Shown: one piece after another, positions 10,648 to 23,236 of the stretch
Numbering within the stretch: position 1 is the stretch's first letter
Layout of the letters: every line of letters begins with the position of its first letter
NCBI GenBank assembly: GCA_022453515.1
Contig: JAJNNY010000002.1
Location: 186,001-250,000 of the forward strand
Reading direction: 5' to 3'
Origin: Astrocystis sublimbata
Lineage: Eukaryota; Ascomycota; Sordariomycetes; Xylariales; Xylariaceae
Length of the DNA stretch: 64,000 nucleotides
Translations under genes and position numbers: made by a program
Notes under the pieces: generated by a model
The model's database searches: none
Told to the model about the DNA's origin: nothing
What the model saw: the letters and a program-made list of their open reading frames with translations, nothing else

Positions 10648-13470
10648 ATGAGCGAGGCTCCGGGCTCGGCTCGGGACGTGCCTTCGGCATCTGCGCAGAG
10701 TATGTAACCTTGCCCCTCCAAATGTCAGATCTGCCGTCTACGTACCATGTACTAACAGCTATTCCCGTAAGGTCTCTATCTGACTCTGGCTCCCGTGGCT
10801 CTCACTACTGCTGTGTATATTTCCATCTTCTTGGTTCTGCGTAAGAGCCAAAGGCGCTACTATGCTCCCAGAACCTACCTGGGGAGCTTGCGCGAAAGGT
10901 CAGTGCAATTGATATGTTCTTCGACATGCTTGGGTCAGTTTGGCTGACATGCCCGCAAACCTGCAGTGAGAGGTCGCCGGTGCTCCCAAGCGGCTTGGTC
11001 AATTGGTTTGGCTCGTTCTGGAAGATATCGGACTACCATCCGCTCCAACACCAATCCCTCGATGCCTACCTCTTTCTTCGATTTCTCAAGATTCTCATTG
11101 CTATTACCTTCGTGGGATGCTGCATCACGTGGCCTGTTCTCTTCCCCGTGAACGCCACAGGCAGCGGCCGTGCTACTCAAGTTGACATACTTTCTTACGC
11201 GCATGTCAACAAGGACACCGAGTACAACCGCTACTATGCCCACGTCTTCGTAGCCTGGATATTCTATGGATTTGTGATGTACATGGTGGTGCGCGAATCC
11301 ATCATGTACGTCAACTTGCGTCAGGCATTCCTTCTGTCGCCGCTGTACAGCAATCGAATCTCTTCTCGAACCGTGCTATTTGTCTCGGTGCCCGATGATT
11401 ACCTCAACGCAGCCAGACTACGCAAAGTGTTTGGAGACTCTGTCAAGAATGTCTGGATTGCTGGGGAGACTAAGGAGTTGGACGAGTTGGTCAAGGAACG
11501 TGACAAGGTGGCCATGAAGCTTGAGAAGGCCGAGATCAAGTTACTCAAGCTTGCCAACGCTGCACACATGAAGGCAGTTAAGAAGGGTGCCGCCGACGAG
11601 AGAGCTGTAGCGCCGGCCGATGCCGAATCTGGCAGCATCGCTGCTCGGTGGGTTGCGCCCAAGAAGCGACCAACTCACAAGCTCGGATTCCTGGGCTTGA
11701 TCGGAAAAAAGGTAGACACTATTACCTGGTGTCGAACCGAGCTCGAGCGTCTCGTCCCAGCAGTGCAGAAAGAGCAAGACGCGTATCGGGAGGGCAAGTA
11801 CAAGAAGATCAACAGTGTTTTCGTCGAGTTTACCAATCAAGCGGACGCGGAATCAGCTTACCAGGTGCTGGCTCACCATCAGGCGTTGCAGATGACTCCC
11901 AAATACATTGGCGTAACACCCGGTGAAGTTGTATGGAGCGCCCTAAAGGTATCATGGTGGCAACGCGTGGTCCGAAGATTCGCAGTCATTGGATTCATCA
12001 GCGCCCTCATCATCTTTTGGGCGATCCCGGTTGCGGTCGTCGGTGCCATCTCCAATATCAGCGCCTTGAAGCAAATTTCCTTCCTCCGATGGATCGATTT
12101 GATTCCCCAAATTGTTCTGGGTTTCGTGCAAGGTCTTCTACCATCTATTCTCATGTCCATCCTGTTGTCCCTGGTTCCAGTTGTTATGAGGTGTAAGTCA
12201 ACCCTCCCCAAGTATCGGTAGCTTATGACTGACACGCTGGCAGTATGCGCAAAGCTATCTGGAGAGCCAAGTCTCTCCCGTGTCGAGCTCTTCACTCAAA
12301 ATGCCTACTTCGCATTCCAAGTCATTCAACTATTCTTAATCACGACTCTCACTTCTGCCGCCTCGAGTGTGGGAGTTCAGATCTTTCAGAACCCCTCGCA
12401 AGCCACAAGTCTTTTGGCGGAGAATTTGCCGAAGGCATCCAACTTCTACATTTCGTACTTTATTCTTCAAGGTTTAGGAGTTGCTGGCAGTCTACTTTCT
12501 CAGGTGGGAGGCTTCGTCGTCTTCACCTTGCTGTACAAATTCTTTTCCGGAACACCTCGGGCGCTCTACAAAAAATGGGCGAATTTGAGTGCTATTTCCT
12601 GGGGTAGCGTATTGCCCGTGTATACGAACATTGCGGTGATCAGTGAGCCTGCCCCCCCTGCACCTTTATTGAAGTATATCGAATGCTAACCGACCTGTAG
12701 GTATTACCTATGCCAGCATTCAACCCCTGATGCTTGGATTCGCCTTCGTCGGCATGTCCTTCTTCTACCTTGCTTGGAGATACAACATCTTTTTTGTCAC
12801 CAACACCCAGATCGATACCCGCGGACTCATCTACCCCCGTGCTCTGAAACAGTTGTTTGCTGGTGTTTACATCGCCGAACTTAGCATGATCGGTCTATTG
12901 GGTGCATCCGCAGCGATTGGCCCCCTCGTTCTGATGATAATATTCCTCATTTTCAGTATCCTGTTGCATCTGACAATCAACAGTGCCATCGACCCACTTC
13001 TATACAACCTGCCACGGACTCTGGCGGAAGAGGAGGCTGCACGTAGCGGACATGGCTCTGTTGAGGACGGCGAGAAGGGTGCATTGCACGCTCAGAATGG
13101 TACCAATGGAAGCACGCCTAGTACCGACAAGAAAAAGAAGCTCGGCTTTTTCACCAAGTTTTTCAAGCCATGGCAGTACTGCGACTATGAGACAATGCGG
13201 AAGCTTGTGCCCCAGAATGGCATTGATGTCTACAATCTCTACACGGAGGAAACTGAACGTGATGCCTATTTCCCACCGTCGGTCACTAGCGGAACACCAC
13301 TGCTGTGGATTCCCGAGGATCCCTTGGGCATTTCAAAGCAGGAGGTGCGCGAGACTGGCAAGGTGATTCCTATCACCGACGAGGGCTGTACTCTCACGGA
13401 CAAGAACAAACTCGAGTGGGATACAGAGACTGTCCGCCCGCCCGTGTGGGAGGAGAAAATCTACTATTAA
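10648..13470 (+). CDS. CSC1/OSCA-type (PHM7/RSN1 family) membrane channel protein
   Basis: Five exons encode 857 residues: 10648-10699, 10772-10898, 10967-12192, 12244-12642 and 12701-13470. All junctions keep phase and intron 1 has a perfect TACTAAC. The family comprises osmo/mechanosensitive, Ca2+-permeable channels (OSCA/TMEM63; CSC1 in yeast) of plasma or internal membranes. The N-terminus carries the first membrane helix (SLYLTLAPVALTTAVYISIF), then two more helices around LKILIAITFVGCCITWPVLF and AWIFYGFVMYMVV. Next is the cytosolic RNA-recognition-like domain beginning RTVLFVSVPDDYLN, with a long charged helical insert. The C-terminal 7-helix pore block starts at RRFAVIGFISALIIFWAIP and includes KLSGEPSLSRVELFTQNAYF, a strongly conserved family segment. 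The soluble tail ends in WEEKIYY. The long single-frame part starting at 10914 is not the true N-terminus; splicing restores the first helix. Confidence 0.9.
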
Positions 13471-14789
13471 TTCGATACTAATACTGGTGCACCAAAGCAT
13501 CAAACACACGGTTGCCATTCATTTGGAAGTCGGACTTGATGTCGTGGTGTCAAGAGAACATCGACCGTTCTAATACTACTCTGATGACGAAGCTACGACA
13601 TTGGGAGGAAAATTGGAAAAAAAAACGACGGTATTAATTTTAAGCGTTGGATTGTTTCCAAGGCAGGATATACTCTGTTTTGGTGGAATTCAGCGCATGG
13701 CAGGGGAGTTCTGATACCCATTTCCATGAAGAGGGGGCTAGGTTTACTTTCTTGTCCCGTGCGATGTAATGACCTGTTGGCGAAAGGGTCCTCGCCAGCA
13801 ACGAACGTACTACCACTACCTAGGTAGCCTTTGGTACAGCGACGATACTCGTCCCTGACCGGAGTCTTAATAATTTAAACACTTGCTATTACATGCCGGC
13901 TTCGTGACATACCTGATGTGCTATACCTCTGGAAAGGACAATCTCTTCCTCGGTACCTACATGTAGAGACAATATTTGACAAACAATAGATGATGATTAA
14001 AGTAGCATCGGCCGTTACTACAGAAACCAGGATGGATCATGTCTCTCTCGCAGAAACATATTGAGATGATGTCTAATAAAGCATCAGCTAGCTACCTGCT
14101 GTGCTGTTCATCCAGAGGGCCAGGTTCATTTGTGTTACACCAGTACCAGAGTTCTCAAGTTCCAATCCAACAGGTACCTACTTCCTATGGCCCTGCCCCT
14201 GGGGCCTGGGGCTTACCCCGGTTGCCCGGTTGAGCTCAGCGCCAGCCCCATGCGGGAAGTACCTAGCGCAATATACGCTTTGCGTACTTAAAGTACCTAA
14301 GTACCTAAGACTGCATAGCTGAGGGGCTGGAGAGTCTTAGCGGCCCAGGGCATCTTGTTGGAGCTCATTCACACCAATCAAATCAGACGCTTGAATGCGG
14401 CGGCAGGTCTCATGACGCCAGTTCGCCAAGACGTGCAGTCTGTTACCTACCTCACACACAGACAGCGCTCAGCGCTCAGCGCGTGCTGCAAGTTGTCGCC
14501 ACCGTCCCGCCTGGAACCCTTCCATCTAGTAGGTACCTTACCTTAGGTACCTAACCTTATCGCCAAGTACCTCTTCCTACACGCCGTCTACCACATCACC
14601 TCTTATTTAACTCATTCTCTCTTCATACCACCGCTCCCGCCAGCAGTCTTTTGATCAACTCTCTTGCTATCGATATTCCGCCTATCGACTCGAGAACACG
14701 CATTCGCCTGCCGACGTCCATCCGCTGTCCCCTCCCCCCGGCGACCACCCAACAAACCATACACATACCGTTCGTGGCAAGCCGTGACA
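13471..14789. other. Intergenic between CSC1-like and NPC2-like genes
   Basis: It contains an exact TACCTAGGTA palindrome at 13817-13826 and GTACCTAAG/TTAGGTACC runs near 14285-14310 and 14527-14555. The last 200 nt are C-rich (CCACC, CCCTCC) and look like the promoter/leader of the NPC2-like gene. No gene is seen. Confidence 0.5.
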
Positions 14790-15492
14790 ATGAGATTCTC
14801 CTCCGCCGCCTGCATCGCCGCACTCTCTGCCAGCAACCTCGCCTCGGCGAGCAGCTGGTTTGGCACTGGAGATGTGACAGTAAACGAAGCCACCAAGGTT
14901 CCCGGCGAGTCGCCTCTGCAGTTCTGCGATGCGGATCGCTCGCTGGATACCGTCCACATCCAAAAGGTCGACCTGTCGCCCAACCCGCCCCAGGCGTACG
15001 TTATGTGTTTCCCTCACCCCAACAAACTGAACTAGCTAACATGGCAACTGACTACAGAGGCACGAAGCTCAACATTGTCGCTACGGGCACCGTCGACGAC
15101 GTCATCGAGGAAGGTGCTTATGTCAAGCTCGTTGTTAAGTACGGCTTGATCCGCCTGATCAGCACCACAGCCGATCTCTGTGAGCAGATTGGGAACGTTG
15201 ATCTCAAGTGCCCTATCCAAAAGGGTGTACTGTCCATCACCAAGGACGTCGACATCCCCAAAGAGGTCCCGCCAGTACGTTTCGCGCGCTCTTGGCTCTT
15301 ACTCTCCCCTTTGACATGGAATCAATCACTGTTCTAACGCTGACTGTCACCTAGGGAACCTACAACGTGTTTGCTGATGTCTACAACGCGGACGACTCGC
15401 ACCTGACTTGCCTTCAGGCCTCCGTGACCTTCGGGTCGGGAAAGAAGTCTGCTGAGACTATTGAGGAGGTCGAGGAGGCTGGGGACTTGTAG
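14790..15492 (+). CDS. npc2: NPC2-like ML-domain lipid-transfer protein (secreted/vacuolar)
   Basis: Three exons (14790-14995, 15058-15274, 15355-15492) encode 186 residues; introns of 62 and 80 nt keep phase. A cleavable signal peptide is clear (MRFSSAACIAALSASNLASA, probable cut before SWFG). The mature part matches the ML (MD-2-related lipid recognition) family: a cysteine in LQFCDADRS, VHIQKVDLSPNPPQAG, then GYVKL-like strands, LCEQIGNVDLKCPIQKG, the proline-rich PKEVPPGTYNVFADVYN, and LTCLQASVTFG near the end. The Cys pattern fits the disulfides of this fold. Fungal members bind sterols or phosphatidylglycerol/phosphatidylinositol and act in the vacuole lumen or endomembranes. Length and order are normal for the family. 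Confidence 0.88.
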
Positions 15493-16212
15493 ACAAATCG
15501 ATCTGCTTTGCGCGAATAAGAACGGCGAAGTGCCCTGATTGGCGAACGAGATGAACCCGGACCGGAGATATCAGCACCGTCGTTACATCTGTCTGCGAGG
15601 ATGAACACACGCACACATGTTGTACATCTCACAATTGCACCTGTATTACGCGAGCCCAGTCTGTCCTTTCCTTATGATTACGTTTTTAGTTCTACCTGTT
15701 CGGCGCTACAAGAAATACTCGATGTGAAATATTAATACCTGACGCTCTTGGTTTCACGACATGGGCAAACATTGATTGCGATTTCAGTCGAGGTGCTGGC
15801 TATGACTAATGAGAGAAAGATTTGGTCCGGCATTCAGAGAATTGATATCCTTCTACCCAAATTCCCTGTCCAGTAATTTGTACGGCTTGAGTAGCTCATA
15901 TGGGTCACATGAGATGTATAAATCGTGTGTCCATTGCTAGGCAAGGATTGGAATGAATGGACGCCCGCCCACGACCCCCGTGTATATTCCGATACATTCT
16001 GGCAGACATAATCATGCATGTTTAAGTATCACCCCCTCAAATTGCACGCAGAAAGTTGGTGCGAGGAACTTAGGTAGTCGTCCAATAGAAGCTACATACA
16101 GTTCAATTCGCACCGATGGGACTGACAGCCCCGTTCCCCCTTCTCGTCAGCAGCTGTTCCTCTGATCTTTTGCCACATGCTCCTCTGTCGCTTCCTCTCT
16201 CCGTCTCTCACT
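15493..16212. other. Convergent intergenic region, NPC2-like / V-ATPase F
   Basis: Both neighbours end here, so it should carry two 3' ends. I see no gene, repeat or structured RNA. Confidence 0.5.
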
Positions 16213-17058
16213 CTACTCGCCAAACAAACGCCGCACTCTCCTCAGCACACTGTCCTTCTCGGGGTCGTACGGGTGCTCTTTACTCGGGATCTCGAGGATG
16301 GTGGGGAAGGCGGCCGTGTAGGTGTCGATGCGGTACCGGATCTTGTCTGCGACCTGGTCGCGTTGTGAAACATCAGCCCATCAGATCAAAGCCCGCATCG
16401 TGCAGCTCGGCTGTATATTGATAGGCATGTGTGTAGAGAATAGCATGGGAGGGGGGAAGAGATGTTGAGGAAGGTAGGGTAGTAGGGCAGGGTAGGACTG
16501 GAGATACATTGGGGAGACACGCACGTGTTGGTTGATGAGGACAATGCCGATGTCTTTGCGCTGCGTCGTGAAGCTCTCGAAAGCGGCCTCGATGGCCGAT
16601 GTCTCGGTCTTGTTGTCGACGACGAGGAAGTTCTTCTGCGAGTCCGGGGGATTCGTGACGTGCTGAAGAGGCGAGGTTGTCAGGTAAAATGTTCTGGCTA
16701 CGTTCCCTGAGCACCACACCGCATAATCCCTTCTTTTCTTTCCTGTCTGTTTGTCTGTCTTTCTTTCCGTCCTCCTTCTGTTCCGAAGTTCAACTTTGAC
16801 TTCCCCTTCATCTTCATCTTCCTCTCTCCTCTCTCTTCTCGTATCTCGCACCGAGGGTCTGTATCGAAACTTACGCCAATGCCGGCTAAAAGCAAGCCTG
16901 TGACCGAGTCCTAGAGATCGCAGTGTTGGTTGGCTTTGCTTGCGGACTGGTTTCGGGGGCTACCACTGAGAGTAGTGGTGGCGGCGGCGACGGCGACGTA
17001 CCTCGTCCCCGATGACGGCGAGGAACTGCCGGTCCTTGTAGTCTGCACTGGTCGCCAT
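16213..17058 (-). CDS. vma7: V-type H+-ATPase subunit F
   Basis: Four exons (17058-17002, 16910-16875, 16662-16525, 16353-16213) encode 123 residues, the usual size. Subunit F sits in the central stalk of the V1 sector and couples ATP hydrolysis to rotation on the vacuolar membrane. The spliced protein reads [19 protein letters not shown], then [48 protein letters not shown] and [18 protein letters not shown], all hallmark segments. Introns are unusually long for this window (91, 212 and 171 nt). Intron 2 is purine-rich on the coding strand, with tandem GACA/GAAA-like words. The exons are short enough that the gene is easily missed without splicing. Confidence 0.92.
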
Positions 17059-18048
17059 GTTTGGGTCCGTGTGCAGCTCGAGTTTGAAGGCTTATCGGGG
17101 CGACTGCGAATGCGACTGCGATGTGCAGGTTCAGGTTCAGGTCCAGTGTGGTGGTGGGTGGTGTTGTGTAAGTCAGACCTGGCCGTGTTACAATAGGTAG
17201 CCCGGTCGAGCTACAGGTGTGTAAGAGCGAACCTACTCGTGGTACGTCTGTACCTATGACCTAGCTAGTCTGTTGATTAGAAGCTCATCACAGGCGAGAT
17301 AGGCTAGGTGGGCCGCTAGATAATTCATCAGTAGGTGCCTACTTAGGCCCCTCTGGCACCATGCAAGTGCTACGGACCAATCAGCCACCCGGGCAAGGGC
17401 GCAAGTGCCCAGATGTACAAGCTCAAGGCTACCTGAGTGCCTATTCGATCCCTATTTTCAAATAATAGGCATAAACTTCCAAGGACCCAAAACAAATGAA
17501 ATATGCTCAAAGCAGAACCTGCTTGAAGCATACTTAGGTGGCGGACAAGCATTGGGGAGACAATGCTCATTTGGACATGTACATTGTAGACAACCAATCA
17601 AGGCCGCCCCCGCTGTAGTTATAGTAGGTACTTCAGCTGCATGCGGCCCCGACCAGAGGTCCCTTCCCTTTCCATCCTAATGTGACCTACAGGCTAGCGG
17701 CCTCGGCGGCCTTTTTGCGACAGCTATAGCAACCACGACCCCTGCAATATTTTCTTGGTTCCTGTTCAGGCCTGTGAAGGTCTGTCTGTCAACACACACA
17801 TCTCCAAACATAACTCTACTACAACAACACCCACCTACTTACCACCTACATGTAGGTTAGGTACCTAACTTGACCTCTTAGGTAGCGCATCCCGGACTCT
17901 CGCGGATTTCGCTTTCTACGGCTGACGGCTGACAGCTGACGGCGACGCTTGCGCCCATACATACTTGCCGTCGCCCGGCAGACAGCTTGGCTTGGCTCCA
18001 GCTCCAGCTCCAACACCAATCGTTCTCACACCAAAACACCAATAAAAA
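17059..18048. promoter_or_regulatory. Divergent promoter region, vma7 / nur1
   Basis: This 990-nt stretch separates two divergently transcribed housekeeping genes. It holds an ACCTACATGTAGGT palindrome followed by TTAGGTACCTAAC near 17846-17871 and a GGCCTCGGCGGCC word near 17700. CTCCAGCTCCAGCTCC repeats lie just before the nur1 start. Confidence 0.45.
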
Positions 18049-19542
18049 ATGGCGCCGCGACTCGTGCGGAGGAGGCCCCTGATGGAGCGGATCAAGGCCA
18101 TGCTGAATCCCATGGACTTCTTGCTGTGGCTTTCTGAGGAGATCGAGACTCACGAATGGAGCTCCAAGAGCGTCGGCACCCAGCTGGGTCTCGCTATGAA
18201 CTTCGCTTTCCTGGTCGCGCGTGCCAATAGCGGCGGCACCCGCGTCGCAGATCCCGTTTTCGACGATGGAAGCAGCGGCTCCGGATGGTTAGCCTACCTG
18301 GTCAGTTGAGTCTGAACGCGCGTTGGCAACCAACACAACCGTCATCGTCGCAGCAGTCGAGGATGCTATTTACTGACTCGGCTCGTGTTGCAGATAGGCG
18401 CAATCATATGGTTTCTGATCGGCTTCTCGGCTATCAACGCATACTACACCATGTACCGCTCGCGCACATACCGCCTGTTCGAGGCCAACGTCGAGAAGAA
18501 ACCCGACTCCAAGTCCGCCCGCCGCGTCCGCGTCCAGTCCTCGCCCGTCTCGTCATCCCCGTTGCGCTTGCTCGCCGATGTCATGAGTTCCGACCGCGCA
18601 GAGTCGAGGGCTCACCCCGATAGCACCCGTGATGTCTGGGAGATCGCTATGTGGGATCCTCTGCCAGTGTCCTTGCGTCTATTCTGCCTCTTCAGTCCCG
18701 GTCACATCTTCGTCTACATGATGTTCCTGCCTCTGGCGCCACTCGACGCACGCCCGAGTGTCACTGTTTTCAAATGTCTCATCCTTCAAGTTCTTTTGTC
18801 CGTCCAGCTTATCATGTTCCAGTCCAGGTTCTCCCAGCAGAACAAGGACTCATCCGTCATTCAAAAGGAGGTGATGCACGAGTACGACACCAAGTTTGTT
18901 CATCCACTCATGTATCCCACCGTCAGGGATGCCGGAACCCAGTTCTCCCGGGACGACTTTGGCAACGACCACGAATTTGTCGACGTCAGCACTCCTACTG
19001 TACAGCTTCGCAGGGGCTTCAAGACCCGGCCTAACCCAAACTACACGAAACATATCGATCCTGACAATATGGGTCCAAAGCATGTTAACAACGTACCAAT
19101 TCAGGGGATGTTTACTCCACCTGTCGCTCGAAAGCAAGTAGCTCCGTTCAGCGGCGATATGCGAAGCCGGACGTTCTCCGCTCAGTCGATTCGGAAGACG
19201 AATCCAGGCCCTACGCCATTGAGAGAGGGCACAAATCAACCCGTAACATACTCTTCTACTGGCACGGGTGGTGGGGGCTATTTAGGAGTGATGAACCACC
19301 CAAATTCGCCTCTGAAGAAGCAGCCAAGTCTCGGGGACCTCGAGTTCCGATCTCCCCGCAACAATGGAGAGATGGCAAGACTGGAGCAATACAATTCTTT
19401 CCAGAGGGACCGCAGTCCCAGCCCTGTCAAAAGCACACGGAAGAGCACGGGCACCGCTACGTCCCAAAATCAGCTGCCTTCGAATACTTGGGCTCGGAGA
19501 CAGGTGTCCGCTGCCGAGCGATACCCTTCAATGTTCCAATAG
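18049..19542 (+). CDS. nur1: Nuclear rim protein 1 (DUF2418 family)
   Basis: Two exons (18049-18300, 18394-19542; phase-0 intron of 93 nt) encode 466 residues. Nur1 is an inner nuclear membrane protein which, with Lem2-type partners, tethers rDNA and telomeric chromatin at the nuclear rim. The opening RRRPLMERIKAMLNPMDFLLWLSEEIET is characteristic. Membrane segments are at about 80-100 (WLAYLIGAIIWFLIGFSAI), 176-198 (SLRLFCLFSPGHIFVYMMF) and 210-227 (KCLILQVLLSVQLIMFQ), followed by the conserved KEVMHEYDTKFVHPL and PTVRDAGTQ. The last 170 residues are Ser/Pro/Arg-rich and disordered, likely a phosphorylated tail. The ATG at 18049 has a strong A-rich context and the exon ends in a GTCAGT donor. 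Confidence 0.88.
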
Positions 19543-20322
19543 TAGGCGGGAAGGACATCATGGAGAATGTACTTCTGGTTTTAGGTCACACGGACATCCC
19601 ATATTGTCTCTGGCCAAATTGTGCTAGTAGAGTGGCATATGCATTTATGGCGTTTTGGTGGTTCATGGTCCGGGCGTGGGAGTTTGCTCGTTTACGCATT
19701 GCTTTCGTGGCTTAAGATGGGCTTACGAGGATAAGAGGCGTATTTTTTGCTTGCGGTCTACGGTTATGATGCAGCTAAAGGCAGATGTGAGGTTTAATTT
19801 TACGCTTTCCAACCCTTTCCCTGTCATCAAGTACTTCTTCTCGTATCGCCGCCTATATTGTGACATTACACTGCTATTGTTGGGCGACCCGCCTCAACTA
19901 GCCAAAATGACGAAATCGGACATCTCCAAATTTCCTGTCCGCGGTAATCGCTGCATCCTTGCCCGCCCCCTCAAACCAAACGTGTTCCCAAGCCCAAGGA
20001 CATTTTCATGACTCGACCCGGGGGTGTCCATTCGGCTTGGGTGTCACTTTCTTAAACCTCTCGGAACCTGTCGGCGCGGGCTGTATGGCATTTGTAACCA
20101 AGTTTCATGAGAACTGTATACAAGTTCGGCAACGACCCAGAAAACATGCCATACTGCAGGCAGTCGGCAGACACGATGCATATGGCATCTAGACACCGTG
20201 CTGAGATGGCTCTCTCAACTTTAAATGACGTAAACCATGTGGTTTGCTCGTATCTCGTTCCCCTCTTTGCTTCCGTAAAATCGTAGACTTCTGTTTCTGT
20301 CCAAGATCTTCTTTCTTTCATC
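19543..20322. other. Intergenic between nur1 and the large membrane protein gene
   Basis: It should hold the nur1 3' end and the next gene's promoter. No coding feature or repeat is recognised. Confidence 0.5.
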
Positions 20323-23236
20323 ATGTTTGAACACGATAGATCTTCAATTCTTAGAGCCACGTCGATGGTTACCAAGTTCACAGACGGCCACAAAGGCTTA
20401 GTACAGCCAAAGCGGCATCGATCGGGGTCTGGGCAACTTTGTAAGAAGTATAGCACATATCATGATCCAAACATGACAGACAAGATCGAAACTGTCGGCA
20501 ACGACTTGGGTACATGTTTAAGTGAACCGAGGGATCGAATTATACTGCAAGAGCAGTCGTCGGAAACTCGGGGTCGTGGGTCAAACGCGAAGGGCCAGCA
20601 ACAGAGAAGACCAAGCCGAAGTTCAGAACGTGGACACAGCCGTCCACATGATGGTTGGGGCGAAGCTCGATCCTCGCGTCCAAATCCAAAGGCAGCACTA
20701 CAATCAGAAAAGACGACGGGCTTCATGTCACGGGACCTTCCCGAAGGCAGTGCCCGCGATACTCTTATAACCAAGGAGAACAACCGGGGACGATGCCCAA
20801 CCCTGGTGGAAAGCGGCGACTGGTCCGGCTTACGAGGAGCCGATGCGTCTTTCGGCGAGTCTGCTATATATGCAACCCCAAAGATACTTCATTCTGACAC
20901 CGCCCATCTTATCTTAGAATTGTATGAAGATATGTCATCAAAGAGGATAGAAACAGCCTCCCGGCAAGAGATACAGTCGATGAAGATGGAAGACGACGAA
21001 CGGGAACTTGAACAGATATGTAAGAAATTGCAGAGTTTGGTTCAGCACAAGCAGCAGTGGTTCTCCGCGGCTGAGCTTGAAACACAACCTACCTATCAAA
21101 CTCTTGAAGACGATGAACATGCGTCCAGTCAGTCTTTTCACCTACCAGTCGCTAGTTTATGGCTAACTGCATGGTACAGATCCCGAAGAGGATGCTGCAC
21201 TTTCCAATTTACAGCACATGCGCACTCTAAGAGTCACTGACGAACTTCGTGCTTTAGAGAATTCTAAGCTGGGGAAAATGGTGTTCAATACCAACGAAAA
21301 GATTTTTTCCCCATTTGTCAATCTGCGCTCGCAGGTTGACGACCGGACACTATTAACACTTCCCAACTCATCACTAACACCTTACCCAGAACCATGGATG
21401 AGAAAATATTCATGGGAGCTCGCGGATAAAAGATCGCCGCTAGGTAGTCGTAGCGATGCTCGACCTGGTCCAAATCTCGAGGTAACTGATTATGATATGC
21501 CTGCGGGCAGCGCCACAGGCGCCGATATAGCGACAGTGACCCCATCTCGGTCGGAGCCTGGAGTGAATACACGAGCCGCACTCGGCTATCCAAATAATCA
21601 TTCTCTCTCGAAGACGCTGCCAAGGTACTACTACTTCCCAAAAGCATGGAGGCTGCACCAGTCACGAAAGGAACAAGCTCGAGCGGCCAACCTTGGATTC
21701 GGCCAGAGCTCCGCCAGTGCAAAGTTTCCAATGGACACACTAGGGGCCTCAAGACGAGAACACGGATATGTCCAACACAGTCTTGCAGCTCCTGCAGCCG
21801 AGGGGCTGACAAGTCCTCGCAACGCCCCTGGGAGAGGAAGTCACAATGACGGCCCAACGAGGTATGCTTCTCAGCCCACCACCTTCGCTACAGGCCTGGA
21901 TTTCGGCTTCCCGTTCCAGATGGAAGGAGACATACGATGGACAGGTGCGACGAAGCCATGGACAAGCAGGTCGGGCGCGACTGCGACCGACGCCGAATAT
22001 CCAGCAATCTCGAACGCGCGGGCCACCGAAGCGGGAACTCGCGACGCATCTTTCACCAAGGCGGAAGATGCGAGAACGACTGAGACGTCCTCCATCATCT
22101 CCCAAAGACCACGCAAGAGGTCGAAGACTTTCGAGTATACTTCCAAGACACAAAACAAAGGCATCTCATCAACAGTTCTAGAGCCTGGCTTTACGGGACC
22201 AGAAGAGGGTGAGCTTGAAGCATCAACATCAACATCGACATCGACAACTCAAGACGTGAAGTCATCTCCAGAACGGCCGTGGAGCAACCCGTCCAACTCT
22301 GATGCTCCCACGTATTGCTTCAAGGGGCAGTTATTGAAGAAGAACACACCTCTGAACGAACAGGTGGTACCGGACAATATGGCGAAGCGGCAATCCAAGA
22401 AAACGTCTCGAGGAGGGAAGAACAAGAAAAAGGCGCCGAAACAGAATAAGAAGGTGTCATTTGATATTCCTGAAGATTCCACGCCCAGCGACGCGTCCCC
22501 AAGCCCCGAAGATAGACGCCCCGAAGATAGAAGCACCGAGGACAGCAGCGATAGCGGTGTATTCGAGGCTGATTCTTTCTTCCCGGCCACGGCATTTTTC
22601 AGGGGCAGACGGTCTCGGACCGAGAGAGACGACGGAGATGACGATAAGGATGATGTCGACCAGGGCCAAGGCAAGGGTGAAGGCAAAGAGCACAGACAGA
22701 AGCCGAAGCTGAAGATGGCGGCGGAGATCGATGTCTTCTACGAGAACCATGGACGCTTCCGTGGCCCCTTCCTCCGCGGCATACTAAAATTCCTGCACGC
22801 AGTCTCCCAAATCATCTACGTCTTGGCCCAGATCATGTCGGTTTCGCGGCCGGCGCTGGACCCGAACTCGGCCCTCTGGGTCCGCGGACGCCAGGGCAAG
22901 TGCGATGAGCGAGACGTAGCCGTGATCGTCATAGCGTTTTGTAGTCTCGCCGTCGCCTCGCTCCTCGCAGCCGGGTGCCTCCGAGTGCTAAGTTTCAGGG
23001 TGGTCTACGCGCTAAGAGCGCTCGGCTACTACTCCTGCTCACTTGAAGAGGTTGGCGAAATCGCCGCTATGGTTGGCGAGGCATGGTGTTGGCTCTGTCT
23101 CGTTCATTGGGCGGCGTACTGGGTCCTGTGTGGATGGAGGGTGAAGCCTGGACGCGGCGCCGCGGGCTCAATTGCCCGCTTGATCTGCTGGTTGAGGGAT
23201 GTGTATACCGGATTTGTGCTGGGTTGGATGCAATGA
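20323..23236 (+). CDS. Large, mostly disordered membrane protein (function unknown)
   Basis: Two exons (20323-21127, 21180-23236) encode 953 residues. The 52-nt intron (GTCAGT donor, GCTAACT branch, TACAG acceptor) joins two long frames in phase, giving HASNPEEDAALSNLQHMRTL across the junction. The first 800 residues are low-complexity, charged and Ser/Thr-rich, including a run EASTSTSTSTST and imperfect PEDR/TEDS units. A short coiled region (MKMEDDERELEQICKKLQSL) lies near residue 230. Towards the C-terminus is a conserved-looking block FRGPFLRGILKFLHAVSQIIY, then membrane segments at about 848-873 (VAVIVIAFCSLAVASLLAAG) and 904-922 (WCWLCLVHWAAYWVLCGW). This suggests a tail-anchored or two-pass protein with a long cytosolic or nuclear region. 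I do not recognise the family. Confidence 0.75.
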
